Source: Takifugu bimaculatus (Eukaryota; Chordata; Actinopteri; Tetraodontiformes; Tetraodontidae). Taken from it: 64,000 nucleotides of DNA. Positions 40,439-52,930 of the stretch are shown here, one piece after another (the stretch's first letter is position 1; each line of letters starts with the position of its first letter). Location of the stretch: the NCBI GenBank assembly GCA_004026145.2, contig CP034990.1, positions 4,564,476-4,628,475 on the forward strand. The letters run 5' to 3'. Made by a program: the position numbers and the translations under genes. Under the pieces are notes generated by a model that made no database searches, was not told the origin of the DNA, and saw nothing but the letters and a program-made list of their open reading frames with translations.

Positions 40439-43400
40439 ATGTCTGTGCTTGGAACAGCTGTAGCTTTTGCTATCATCATCAATTTAACAGATGCCAACAA
40501 CACACTGTCACCTCGGTGGAAATTCACAGATGAAGGTAAGGAAGAGTTTCTGAGCAGCCGAATCATTTCAAATCTTTGACCGTATTATTTTCAACTTAAG
40601 CAGCTCAACCTGATGTAAAGTGGAGGATGTTTTACTCAGCGTATGTAAAGTTAGAATAAATACAGATTTGTAAAAGTACGCAGGTATCAAAACAAAATTA
40701 TGAAGCTGATAATAGTTTCACAGACACTGATAAGTATGACTTAAATACTGTAAATACTGTAATTGCAAATCAAAAGATCCTTATTTACCAGGAACCTCAA
40801 CCTGAATGACAGATCTTAAGCATATGGTCACCCGAGACAATAATTGTCCAATATTTTATCATAAACAACAGCTGACATTTCCTCCTGAACATTGTTCGAA
40901 AGGAACATAAATGATCTTATTCAAGTCCTTAAAACATCTTTGTGCTGCTGTGATGCAGTTAGCATCTGTTTCTGCAGAGAAGGTGCATCATACATGATGA
41001 ATTCATGTTTTTATTTAGAATACATGTGAACTTACTGCATTCAAAAGGTGTTATTGTTTGTTGTTTTATTTATTTGCATGATGTCATATTTATGAGCTGC
41101 AGAATGTGTGAAGAACTGTGTTTCACACACTATTTATACTGCTTGTAGAGGCTGCAGTGAAAAGAATCTCTCTATCTCACGTACAAATACGAGGTGTTTT
41201 TGGAGACCAGCCGGACTCTAGCATATTGGCTTCACAGGATAAGATGATTTCAGTCAACTTTCAAGGTCTTCCGCAGGTAGGAGAAGTTTCTTTGGCTTCA
41301 GCTCCTTCAGCTGTCAGTCTGAATGTTTTCTCTTTGCAGAAGGTCGACAGCCTGTTGTCGTGGGGGAAATGCTCTGATGTTAAAATTCAGACCAGTGTAA
41401 GCTCTCAGTTCCAAAGCATCTGACTTCAGGGGGCGATGGTGGGCTGCTTGATGGACTCAGATGTCTTATTCTGTGATTCAGGGCTTTAACATCACACTGG
41501 CCCACCAGACAGAGGAGAAGCACATCTTTGTTTGTGCGACCGTTGCCTCAGAAACTGCATGCTGCATCACCCAACCTTCTGAGGTGGAGTAAATTTGTTC
41601 TGGGTTGATGCTGACACCCCAAGTCAACCCTATATCTGCCTTTTTAATTCGATGTCCAACATCGTCTTTGCGTCAGGCGGATCAACATGAGTGCGACCAT
41701 GATTTAACTTCTTCACAGGGCTCATCAAATCTGACATGCATGTGCCCTCCCTCTCATAAAATGAGCAGCATCATAGCAAGTATCAGGAAATTTATCCTAC
41801 AACCAGGTGAACCATCTCTTGTTGTAGGTGAGTTTTGAATAAATTGCTTTTCAAAAAGACCCTCAATGCCTCAACATAAGAATGCAGGAATCTGGCAATC
41901 TGTAGTCCTGTAGTTAACTTATGTCATAAGATTTAGATGAGGAAGCAGTCAAATATGAGACTGTCAAGAGAATTGCAATGTCACAAACACACACAAAGGT
42001 TGGCATTGTTTAGTTCAGATTAGCGTTATCATGGATGCTATTAACTTCTGGAATGTTGCTGCAGATTGGATCATTTTAAGGCATTGACTGCACACTAACC
42101 TGCCTCGTCATTTGTTTATTTACTGTCCCGTCATGTGGTCATCTGGAGTTAACTACCCGCTACCATTCTGTTAAAATATTGTTGCAAAAGGGATTTTTTT
42201 TCTGTTTCTAAACTGCACCTGTCAGAGGATGTGAAATATGCTCTGCTGGTCATCCTAACCCTGATTATGATTATTCTTCTCCACAGAAAAAAATGTAACT
42301 GCAGACCTCTATGTTACCTACTCTGGAGCTCATGAGAAGGTTGGCATCTACAAATTTGGGAAAAACAGAGTTTCCCCACCAAACGAGTACAAAGGTACTG
42401 CCACACCCTAAAAGAATGCATAATTTATCCAATTAAATATTTGCTGAGGATGTGGATACAAGTGCTTTGTGTTTGTGTGTCTTCAGAGCAGTATTATGTT
42501 GAGCTGGTTGTCAGCAAACGGGAAAATCAGCCCTCACAGGATAAAATTTTTGCCTTCTATAATGAAAAAAACAGACACCAAAGTCCATACAGTGACATAT
42601 GGATTCCATTTGTCTCTCAGGTTTGCCTGGTAAGAGCTACATAAATGAAATAATAAATAAAGCTTTTGCAATAGTGTTATTATATTTCTGCCCACTCTTG
42701 TTTGTTTTTACGTTATGCACAGGAGGCTTGTGAGTTTCATGTGGATCCTTGGGTTGTGTGTTGTTTCTAGGCAGATACTGGTGGCTCCAAGCAAATTCTC
42801 CAGTTCACCTGGACATCTCAGATGAACGCCCAGCTCTTCTGTGGAGATTCTGCCAGCAGGCACTTCTCTCAACTGGTAGATGTGGCTACAGTGTATGGCC
42901 AACGGTGGCAAGATACCACAGTTTACGCTCTATTCAGAAATGAATGGTAGGAGGCACTTATGATAAATACAAGTAAAATGTTTGCTTTGACAAGCATGTC
43001 CCTCTGTAAATAGATACATTTTCAGCAGAAGGCTAAATTTAGACCTGATTAGCCTTTTATAGCTGTGACTAAACATGAGTCAAGTTATACCACAATGGTG
43101 CAATTGTCAGGCGGTCAGAGAGTGACCCAAGTGACTGATGGCTCAGAGACAGGACACTGGTCGTGTGACTACATAGATTTGAAGAGACTGACTCAAATCT
43201 ATGAGACCAACATGGTTGATGAACCTTAATCCCGTTTTTTAATCCCATTTTAAGAGTGTCTCATAGAGAAGACTGTTTAAAGATAGATTACCTTTTTTTA
43301 AAAAAAATAAAAATATATATATATATTTAAAGACTGGTAATCTACTCAAAAACAGGTTTATTGGAGCTGCTTCAATGGTCTCATGATTGAACATTGTTTC

Positions 43401-46400
43401 AACTTCCTGTTTAAAGGTCAGGCCAGTGGGTTTAACACTGCATGTGTCTCTTCCTGTTCCTCTCCTCTTCTCGGTTGTTCTGGTTCTCTTTCCTCATTTC
43501 GTTCTCTGCACAAATGTTGTTTTGTTTTGGTAACAACGTATGGAAACTTTATTGACATCAGGTTACTGATCCTTACACGTCCCTCCTCAGGAACATGAGT
43601 GCTGTATGCATCTATACCATAGAAGATATTGAACGTGTCTTCAGAACCTCACCATTTAAAGACAGTAAAATCAGCCGGTCCAGAGAGGTATGTGTCACCA
43701 CAACATGCAGCATAGTTACAGACACAAAATAAGATAGCATAAAGTCTGTTTGATTATTCAAATTCATCCCAGCATGAATTGTGACAGCATCCAAACTATC
43801 AGATTGTATATTTACTTTTAGCTTTGCCCTTCGCAACGTAATGTCCTCTCCTTGATTTTAACCTCGCTGGGTGTCTAAATTTGATATATTTACTTCAACT
43901 TAATTTAAGCAGCATTGTTTACAATCAGAATGTTCTCCAGTCTAGGGTTAGGGTTAGGGTTAGACCCCCAAACAAGCAACAGTGACAGAAAGCACTGTCT
44001 TTAGTAGGGAGAAACCTGGAGCATGATCGGTCTCACCTGGATCAACACACCTGTAAAAACATGAGTTAAACAGTAACTGAATTTGTCAGCAGGTCAGTGC
44101 ACAATGACTGACTGACAGACGGACAGACGGACAGACAGAGAGAGCGAGCTATTAAATGTGTTGTCTGTGTAGATTCTCAATCATCTAACTATGACCTAGA
44201 TGTAAGAGTAAGATCTCTGCATCATCTGGACTTGTCGGCTGGACTTGACATTTCGCCTACTCTCCAGAAGGCTTCTGCAGTTCGAAACTCACTGAGGACA
44301 GAGCTTGAAAATATAGCCCTTGTGGACCAATGCTACTAATGACAATGATCTGGGTGGTCATTAAATGTGTTTCTGATTAAACTGTGTTCAGTTCTTATCA
44401 CTGGCTTTGTTTGTCAGACATTTCCCCCAATATTGTGTTCAGTGCGCCTCAGACAGCAAGCAACTGTCCTCTGAAGACCTGAGGAGCATTGAAAAGGGTT
44501 CAGAGATGGAAGATCTGGTGCATCCTGTGAAAAACTCGATTCCACTCATCTTCAAACACCACATCTACACTCACATCTCTGTGGACTCTTCCCAAAACAG
44601 TAATGGCCACTTCCCAGTCCTTTTCCTGTCCTTAAGTAAGTATTCTAGCTGAAGAAGAGCAAAGAATAGTGTCAGATTTTGTTGCGTTTGTGCCTTTTGA
44701 TTACAACAGGAAGTGCCCGGAGTGCTCAAGTTCGAAAGGTTTTGAAACTGTACTCCAGAGTGAAGAATTTTGAGAGCCTTATTGTGGCTGTGGATTTGTT
44801 GCATCAATACTCTGACCAGCGCATTTGTTATATTCACCAAGGACTGAGTCCTGGCATGCACACTATCTCTTTTTTAGTCGTTATTATGGATCCCTGTGAA
44901 TGTGCATCATTATCACACCGTCTTTGTATGAACTTAGAGCACTTTCCACTTCTGGTGAAAGTATTGTCTTGTAAACGTGGCTTTAAACACTAAGTGCTGA
45001 GACGGCTAAAACTAAGAATTCCTGCGTTATTTAAGTTACATAAAATACACGTGGACGAATACACCCCACATAACTTGGCTCCCGAGACAAATGATAACAG
45101 TTGGAACGCACCAAGCTGCACATGCAGGCTTTGCATGTGGTAAATTTCCCTCATATTTTGTAACAGATTTGCCATTGTCTCTCACAGATAGTGGAGGAGT
45201 TCACAAAGTACTACACAACAGTCAGGGCTTTGTTATTGCTGAGTACAACCACATTACTCAACGTGCCTACGTTATCAGCATCATGCTCCACCCTTCCTCT
45301 GTGAGTTGACAAACCACTGTTCATCAAGTACAGCTACATGTTTTATTCAACCCACTGTCTTTTATTTCAGAGGAAGCTGTACGTGAACACAAGAAATGAA
45401 TTGGTCCAACTGGATATGGCAAGCTGTTCCCACTATGGAGACAAATGTGAGGACTGCATCTTGGCCAGAGACCCCTACTGTGGCTGGAATGGCACTCATT
45501 GCACCCCAGAGTAATACCATCTCTCTTTATTTCATGTAGAGGCTTTAGTTGTTCCAGGCTTTAGCAACATGCCTCTTTCGATGATGAATAAGTATCAATG
45601 GTATTCCCGTCATCAGGTGTGCCTGTGACAAAGGTTAGAGTTTCGAAATGAATGAGCCAACACATGAAGTGTTGCAACAAAATCCTGCTAATCGCCCCCA
45701 GATTTAGGTGCAGCAGTGGTCAGCAAGTGCTTGCAACTCATCCAGGGGTGGATCCTTCCTACGTCCATTGTGTACCTTCCCTGTGACCCTGAAAGGGATA
45801 AAGTGGTCAAGAAGATGAGACAAGCTTCTGATTTCATCACTATATGAGATGTGAAACAAAGGTTTCAGCTGAATAAAGAGCTTGATTCCTTGAGCACTAA
45901 GGCCACAACTACAGCTTCCACTTTGCTCAAAAGGAGAATGACAGATGTCCAAAAAAAGTCAGAGCGTGTCCAAAAATTCACTGACATGAACTCAACTGAT
46001 GTTTATTAAGCAAAGCTATAAACCACAGACACAGGCAATCTGCCCTTTATGACTGCTTTCATAAAGGTGCTGTCATATGATGCTTTAGGGCAAACATAAA
46101 CCCACATTTCCACACCTCAACCACAAAGGTAACATTTCCATTTCACTGATACCCCCCACCTCCGTTAGACACAAGCTGACATCTGCAAACAAACCTCCTG
46201 CCTTTAAAAAAAACAATTCTGATTCACAGTCCCCCCACACAGGTGGAACAGGGGAGAGTTGTGAGGAATAATTTAGTCATTGACACTGCAATCTTCATTT
46301 TATGATATGTGATGATGGAACTGGAACTCTTTCTCCTCGCCTCTGAGTAATTGAAAGAAATGAATCACAAAATTAATTTCTTCATCCAAGTGAAGAAGCT

Positions 46401-47495
46401 GATGATCGTGCCAAACTGTTGGAGCTTGATTCCTTTTCACTAAAAGAATAACTCACAAATTTGTGTCCTCAGGGGGCCTCTTCAGGATGTATCTGGCGGA
46501 AACCACAGCGTCTGCCCACAGAAAGGTGAGAGGACTTAAGCGTAGACATGCCCTGAAGAACAGCATATGACAGGCAAATAAAATACATGTAATAAATATA
46601 CTGTGACAGGTGGGTAAGTAGGCCAGGCTACTGGTTTCAGTGGTTCAGGGTTTTTCTACAGTTTGAGACACATCATCCCACTAAGGTCACATTTCTGAAG
46701 GCTGGAGGGTTCTCTTTTTCTATTTAACTGAGTGCAATGACTTGATCACATGTAATCACATGATATGGGGTGTGACTGCAAAGAGGAACTCAAATAGATT
46801 TAGCAAGGGCTGAACGAGATGAACCTGTTCTTATCTCTTCATCATGAGCATGCTAAGAATCCAGAATACAAACACAGTCATGCATAGAAGGAAGGGTCAT
46901 GTCAGGCTCATGTAGACTAGTGATGCTTGTTTACGGCTGATTTTACTGGGTGTGAGCTCAGAAGTCATACTGGGAGCCAAGAACTGCGTCATGGGCAAGA
47001 ATCCTTCACCAAAGCTCCCTGTTGGAATAGTTTTTGAAACTCAGATGTAATTTCTCACATGCTGTCAGGAGCAGCTACAGGAACTAGAAAATCCTGCTGG
47101 TTAAATAAGCAAAAAGGGGACCAGCCTTAAATGTAAACATCTCTCTTTTGTCCCCAACAGTTACAGGCGGTGATGAGGATGGGGATGTTGTCGAAGTCTG
47201 TCCCAACTGTAAACATTTCCTCCGGTGTCCAATGAGATCCCATCATGCCCAGTATGTATGGCAGCACCCAGGAGGCACGGTGTTGTGCAACTCCAGGGAC
47301 GAGCATTGTGTCTTCCTGATCAACAGCATGGCTGCTCAGCATGAGGGGAACTACAGTTGCATGTCCACAGAGGCAGGATACATCAAAGTGATTAAACAGT
47401 ACCAAATTAAGCTGAAGAACCGAGGGGCTGGACACTCATGGAGCCCACTGCTTTGGATTCTTCTGACAGCTTTTTGGTTTGCTGGTCCAGAATAG
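40439..47495 (+). CDS. sema7a: sema7a, semaphorin 7A (GPI-anchored)
   Basis: Exons: 40439-40535, 41149-41276, 41340-41396, 41482-41583, 41719-41827, 42287-42394, 42487-42629, 42771-42946, 43591-43687, 44443-44635, 45188-45300, 45371-45510, 46473-46525, 47161-47495. All phases join, giving 616 residues (human about 666). A hydrophobic signal follows MSVLGTAVAFAIIINL. Sema domain landmarks: NVTADLYVTYSGAHEKVG, FVSQVCLADTGGSK, RWQDTTVYALFRNEWNMSAV, CIYTIEDIERVFRTSPFKDS, GGVHKVLHNSQGFV, RKLYVNTRNELVQLD. The PSI domain is CEDCILARDPYCGWNGTHC. One Ig domain follows (CPMRSHHAQYVWQHPG...EGNYSCMSTE), then a hydrophobic C-terminus (SPLLWILLTAFWFAGPE) as for GPI attachment. The class 7 layout plus neighbour arid3b supports sema7a. 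It signals through integrin beta-1 or plexin C1 in axon growth and immunity. Confidence 0.92.
43943..44040 (-). mobile_element. Decayed L2 3'-UTR fragment in sema7a intron
   Basis: The plus strand reads TAGGGTTAGGGTTAGGGTTAG then ACCCCCAAACAAGCAACAGTGACAG and AGAAACCTGGAGCATGATC, matching the minus-strand L2 UTR (compare 22095-22175). The triple TTAGGG arises from the GGGGTTAGG word of that UTR. Confidence 0.6.
45735..45825 (+). mobile_element. Decayed RTE/SINE 3'-tail fragment in sema7a intron
   Basis: GGGGTGGATCCTTCC...CCCTGTGACCCTGAAAGGGA TAAAGTGG resembles the GGATAGGCTCC...GCGACCCTGAAAGGATAAGCGG tail family seen at 16709. Weak, from memory of the family. Confidence 0.3.
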
Positions 47496-48357
47496 ATGCT
47501 AACCACAGGCATGGTTCAGGGCCAAGCCCGTGATCAGGTCCTGCGGCCCGTTTTACATAGCATGTTTAACAAATTGGGAGTCAAAATCTTAACCTTATGC
47601 TGTCCAACTCTGAGCTGTCAAATTTTTTGGAAAGAGTAACAGGTGTTAAGAGTTAGTTCAACCAACCCTGAGTGAAGCCCTGCAGGATCTAAAAAGCCTT
47701 GGAATGCAAATGTATCGATGCATGCATCAATGCATCAATGGAATGCAAATAACAACAGCCGATGAAAACTCTTGATTCTCCTACTTCTCCCCTACAATTA
47801 TATTAATAATTATATACTTTTTCATAAAGATGTTATATATTTCTCAACATCAACTGGCTCTTTGAGAAATGGACACCCATGTCTGCGACTGTCTTAGCTG
47901 TGCAGGCTTCTAAATAAGAGCAGTGGAAAGTCATGTTTCGATTAAACTAGTTTCTAAAGTAACTAACTCATTGTTAAACTGGATATGTGAAACCGAAAAA
48001 CCAGAATTTCCCTCGTCTCAGGATTGACTGAATCACTAAACCTCCCCTCAGAAATGGGCCCCAGGTTTGTGACCTCCAGCTCTATACTAGGACAGCGTTT
48101 TCCCACCTCCTCTGACTCATTTTGCACGACTGAGGTGTCTTTAGACGGGGAACCCACCTGTTTGTGAAGGCACTGTCACGCCAGCCACTGCTCTCAGTTT
48201 GCCTCTTCAAATGCCTCAAGAAATTAAGAAATGCTTATAGTGTTGAAACACACATTCCTCAAAACTGCTTCACTTCCTTAAAAAAAGATTTATTTTGAAA
48301 GCAGCATATAGATGTCAGTTTTTGCTTCCTTTTTGTGTTAGTGTGGTTTAATTTATC

Positions 48358-48426
<69 letters not shown>

Positions 48427-49599
48427 AGGTGAGGTGAGGTGGGGGGTGGGAGGTCGATGTGTTAATCTCACGAAAATGTTAATGTCTCTGTTAATGTCAC
48501 ACAGGATGTGTTTCTGTATCTGTATATTACTGTGGTTTCCGCGATGTCAGCATCAGCCACTATGCCATCATTTTCCGTCTTTCTGAAATGCAACTTAAAT
48601 AATGAAATGTTGTTAGAGGAACATGAGGACAAATGTTAAACGTTACAGTTGAGTTAAACAAGGTCTAAACTGAGAGGAATAACTGACCCTTTTTCATTTG
48701 AACCATTTTAACAAACATACAAACTATACAATTTTTCCTGCCATGTTGCAGCTGCACTATTTTATTGTTTTCATTAATCTGAGCTTAAACACAGGTTGAG
48801 TCACCACAATATGAATGTGATTGTGTATGTAGATTGCGAATAATAATAATAATGATGGTAATAATGTGATTATTAATGTTATAATTCCCATATATGAAAC
48901 AATGCACATAAACATACTGTGGGAATTTCAAAGTAAGGGCATACATTTTAGTTTCGATCAGTTGATCAATATATTGATGCAGATTAACTGACTAGCTGAT
49001 GATACTCCCCTAAACTTTGCACCTTTGTATTTTTCTGCTCTTTTAAAATGTATGTTTTTTTAAAAACTTTCCCTTATTGTGAAATTCAGAAAATGTATGT
49101 ATTCACTTCCTCCCTTTTTCTACCTCAGATTACCTTTTAGTTTTGTGTTACTGGACAGTAAATGTTGATTTAGAAGATGTTTCAGGGGTAAATTCAAGCA
49201 TGAGCTCCAATAGAAAATTGCTTATTCTCTTACATGTGGTCATAAGTGTCATAAAACCACCATTTCCCCTTTTTCGGAGAATACTCGGAAAATTAGCACA
49301 TTTTAGTTAATTGGAAAATATAAATGTTCTTCATTCTACTGTTACCACCTTTCATATCAGCACCTTTCATATCAGCCCTGGTCATTTCTGCAGTGCAGAT
49401 CATTTTACATTTAAACTGTTGATTTGGTACAAAAAGCACAAAACTTTGTTATTGAGAGTAACAATCATTATCCAGAAATGTGTGTATGATTCGTCAAGAA
49501 ATTAAACCAAACCTAGATTTATGGGGAATACAAACTTTAAAATGTGGCTGTTTAGATTTATATGATAAAGTTTTAAATTCTTTTTTTTTACTGTAATTC
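47496..49599 (+). other. sema7a 3' flank, no gene seen
   Basis: Presumed 3' UTR followed by AT-rich intergenic DNA. It has AATAAT-type runs (48840-48855) and no recognisable exon on either strand. Confidence 0.4.
48359..48440. repeat. (TG)n microsatellite plus (GAGGT)n
   Basis: About 30 TG units (48359-48420), followed by four GAGGT/GAGGTG units to 48440. Confidence 0.95.
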
Positions 49600-49925
49600 C
49601 AAAAGCCAATTTCCATTACCAGCTGTCCATAACCGCCACTTCTCCACATCGAGAGGAGTCAGCAGGGGTGGCTCAGGCATCTGGCCAGGATGCCTTCCGG
49701 ACGCCTCCCTTTAGAGGTGTTCCGGACATGTCCCATCGGGAGGAGGCCTCGTGGCCGGCCCAGAACTAGGTGGACGGATTACATCTCTCACCTGGCTTGG
49801 GAGTTGCTGGGGTTCCCCCCCAGAGGAACTGATTGAAGTGGCTGGGGAGAGGGCTGTCTAGGCATCCCTCCTGAAGCTGCTGCCCCAGTGACCCGGATTC
49901 GGATAAGAGGGAGAAAACGAGATGA
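49600..49925 (+). mobile_element. Rex3 fragment (5' junction word plus 3' end)
   Basis: Plus-strand translation resembles the Rex3 C-terminus: EESAGVAQASGQDAFR-like LVRMPPGRLPGEVFR, then GVPDMSHREEASWPAQN-like ACPTGRRPRGRPRTRW, then HLSPGLGVAGVPPQ-like SRLAWERLGIPPEE. It ends CCAGTGACCCGGATTCGGAT AAGAGGGAG, the usual Rex3 tail. The first bases (CCAAAAGCCAATTTCCAT) match, in complement, the start of the Rex3 endonuclease near 29360. All frames are broken. Confidence 0.75.
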
Positions 49926-50101
49926 GACTGTGATTCCCACAAGCTTGAAATGTTGGACTGATAAATGCTGTCATGTTAAATGTTATATTTTAATAAAAAA
50001 AACAGTTTCTATGTGTAAAAATGGTGTTGGTAAAGGAGAACTAAAAGCTCTAATCTCTCTAAACCTTTCAAAACATGCATGTCATCACAACCTCTATTAT
50101 G

Positions 50102-51611
50102 CCTCAGCTTTGATGAAGTGCTCTTATTGATGTAAGAGAGCTCTGTGGAGCAGAGCCGACACTTCACCTACAGTAACATAAAACGTTACAAACAATTCAA
50201 ACCTCTTACTAGAACAGAGTAAAAACTAAGGTGGCGCATTGCATTCACTTGTTAAAAAATAGACAACCTATCTCATGATTTCGAGATCAGGATCTCGTTA
50301 TTATGAGATAAAATGAATAAAGCAACTGTAAGGCTTTTTAACTGACTATTGTATGTATCACAGGTCATTCACTTGATAAACTGATAAAGCGCCACCGTTA
50401 AAAATTGTATATAACAGTAAACAATGCTCAAAGGAGAAAAAGATTTCACAAGATCAAAATTATTCTACACTGGGGAAAACTTCTTAGAACGATCCATAAT
50501 CACGCAACAGCAAAACTCCCATCACTAGTCAGCACTGTGCCGAGAGCTCAAGAGTGAAACCCCGTATCGGTGCGTGTATTGCTTTAAGAAAGAATCACGT
50601 GACCAATACAGGAATTGTATCGTTTGGATGTGCCGCGCCAAAGTGTGTTTATAAGGAAACAAACTGTATCGACATGTCGTGGGTTTGTTGGATGGAGTTT
50701 TGCAGTTGCGCAATTATGGATCGTTCTAAGAAGTTTTCCCCAGTGTGGAATAATTTTGATCTTGTGAAATCTTTTTCTCCTTTGAGCATTGTTTACTGTT
50801 ATATACAATTTTTAACGGTGGCGCTTTATCAGTTTACCAAGTGAATGACCTGTGATACATACGATAGTCAGTTAAAAAGCCTTACAGTTGCTTTATTCAT
50901 TTTATAGGGTGTCTATTTTTTAACAAGTGAATGCAATGCGCCACCTTAGTTTTTACTCTGTTCTAGTAAGAGGTTTGAATTGTTTGTAACGTTTTATGTT
51001 ATTGTAGGTGAAGTGTCGGCTCTGCTCCACAGAGCTCTCTTACATCAATAAGAGCACTTCATCAAAGCTGAGGCATTATAGAGCTCGGCATGGCAATGAA
51101 GAATTGGCAGATACTCGTGACAGAACCAGAAAACATATCCACATCTGCATCAACTTGCACTTAAAACTCTCTGCTCACCATCGTCATCTGCACCGTGTGA
51201 AAGAGTATTTTGTAAGGCTGGGGAGCTGGTGTTTAAGAGGAGAAATCGCCTTGGAGCAAGGACACTTCCAAAAACTTTTGTTCCTCAATAAAACTTCATA
51301 AACTAATCACTTTTTTGTATTATTTCATATGATTTAACAGTTAAGTTAACAAAGAATGTGTGTACATAAGTAAAAAATTGTAACTCTGAATTGTAACTCA
51401 AATTTGCTATATTTTACATACCAACTCAGTTTAGCAAACAAGGAATTCCTTTACCTGCAATCATTTTATAACTACTGCAGGGGTCACTAGTGGGTGACCA
51501 ACACAGTATCAATACAGTGCCGACACAGTGTGTAGTGTGTCAATACACTCCTTGAGGTATCATCGTCCCATCACTAGTGCTGACGCACCAGTGTCGCTCG
51601 TCCCATCACTA
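50102..51611 (+). mobile_element. Deleted hAT element 'hAT-C' with large inverted arm
   Basis: A plus-strand copy (50530-51611) matches hAT-B throughout, including the BED-finger exon (51009-51120) and the hAT C-terminal stretch. It extends to a right end CGCTCGTCCCATCACTA at 51611, the complement of the hAT-B left end. To its left, 50102-50519 is the reverse complement of 50694-51073, separated by 174 bp. Inverted repeat arms of about 0.4 kb with high identity are the main feature. No coding capacity. Confidence 0.85.
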
Positions 51612-52930
51612 CCTTGTACATGCTTCCCTTAGGGAACATTATTCGGCAGCATGGGATAAATTTTCATTGTTATGCTGATGACACTCAGCTTTATTTATCC
51701 ATGAAACCAGAGGAGACAGAGAAGCTCCAGACCTGTCTTAAAGACATAAAGTCCTGGATGTCTTCAAATTTCCTCCTCCTTAACTCAGGAAAAACTGAGG
51801 TCATGGTGTTTGGTCCTGAACCTCTCAGGGATAGATTAGATCACATGATCACTCTAGATGGTATCTCATTAACATCTAGTCTCTCTGTGAGGAATCTTGG
51901 AGTACCTCTCCTTCAACTCACACATTAAATTAGTCTCTGGAAGTGCCTTTTTTCACCTGAGGAACATCACAAAGATTAGGAAGCTACTGATGCGGCATGA
52001 TGCTGAAAAGTTAGTCCATGCATTTGTTATTTCTAGGCTGGACTATTGTAATTTTGTATTATCAGGGTGTCCAAACAACTCTTTAAGAAGCCTCCAGTTG
52101 ATCCAAAATGCTGCAGCCAGAGTTCTGACAGGTATTGACAAAAGAGATCACATAACTCCTGTACTGGCGTCTCTTCATTGGCTGCCCGTTAAATTTAGAA
52201 TAATTTTTAAAACCCTTCTTTTGACCTACAAGGTCCTCAGAGGCCTAGCTCCATCCTACCTGGAGGAGCTAGTGATACTTTACCAGCCCAATAGACCGCT
52301 CCGCTCTCAGAATGCTGGTCTACTTGTGGTTCCCAGAGTCTCTAGGAGTAGAATGGGGGGCCGAGCATCTAGCTACCAGGCCCCCCTGCTATGGAACCAG
52401 CTCCCTGTCCTGGTACGGGAGGCTGACTCCATCTCTACTTTTAAGATTAGGCTTAAAACCTACCTCTTTGAAAAAGCTTATTGTTACTAATTCTGTAGTT
52501 CCAGTTACTATCATAGATAGACAAATTATCATACTTAGGGGGTCGTCTAATCGTTAGGTCACATCTTAGCTGTGCTGTTATAGGCCAAGGCTGCCGGGGT
52601 CCGGAAACATGATCACCTGACAGGCCTCTGTCACTCCACTGGGTCATGGTTTCCTCTCCTCTCCTTTCCTCCTCCTCATCAAGCAGACTAGTTATGCTGA
52701 TTCTTGTGTAGTTTTTCTACCCCCCCCCCGCTGTATTCATTTACAGGTATCGCCGCCTTCAGAGCTGCATGATGACCTCCGGCCCCCGCTGACCCTCTTC
52801 CTGTTAAAGGGGAGTTTTTCCTTGCCACTGTTGCTTGTCTGGGGTTAGGCCCTGGACTCTGGAAAGCGCCTTGAAACAATTTTGATTGTAAAAGACGCTA
52901 TATAAATAAAGATTGATTTGATTTGATTGA
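51612..52930 (+). mobile_element. L2-clade LINE, 3' part
   Basis: Begins within RT motif B/C (YMLPLGNIIRQHGINFHCYA), directly at the hAT-C end, and continues to a typical 3' UTR (TGATCACCTGACAGGCCTCT, CTTCCTGTTAAAGGGGAG, AAGCGCCTTGAAACAATTTT) and tail TATAAATAAAGATTGATTTG ATTTGATTGA. Confidence 0.88.
51614..52490 (+). pseudogene. L2 reverse transcriptase, C-terminal half
   Basis: Frame 1 (51614-51928): FHCYADDTQLYLSMKPEETE (YADD motif C), KSWMSSNFLLLNSGKTEVMV, SLSVRNLGV. A frameshift near 51905 leads to 51897-52490: NSHIKLVSGSAFFHLRNITK, KLVHAFVISRLDYCNFVLSG, AAARVLTGIDKRDHITPVLA, SLHWLPVKFRIIFKTLLLTY and LFEKAYCY stop. Everything before motif C is missing. Confidence 0.88.

Noticed and set aside
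43943..43963. Interstitial telomere (TTAGGG)3
   Set aside because: It lies inside a decayed L2 3' UTR whose normal sequence contains GGGGTTAGG, so the triple arises by slippage within that repeat.
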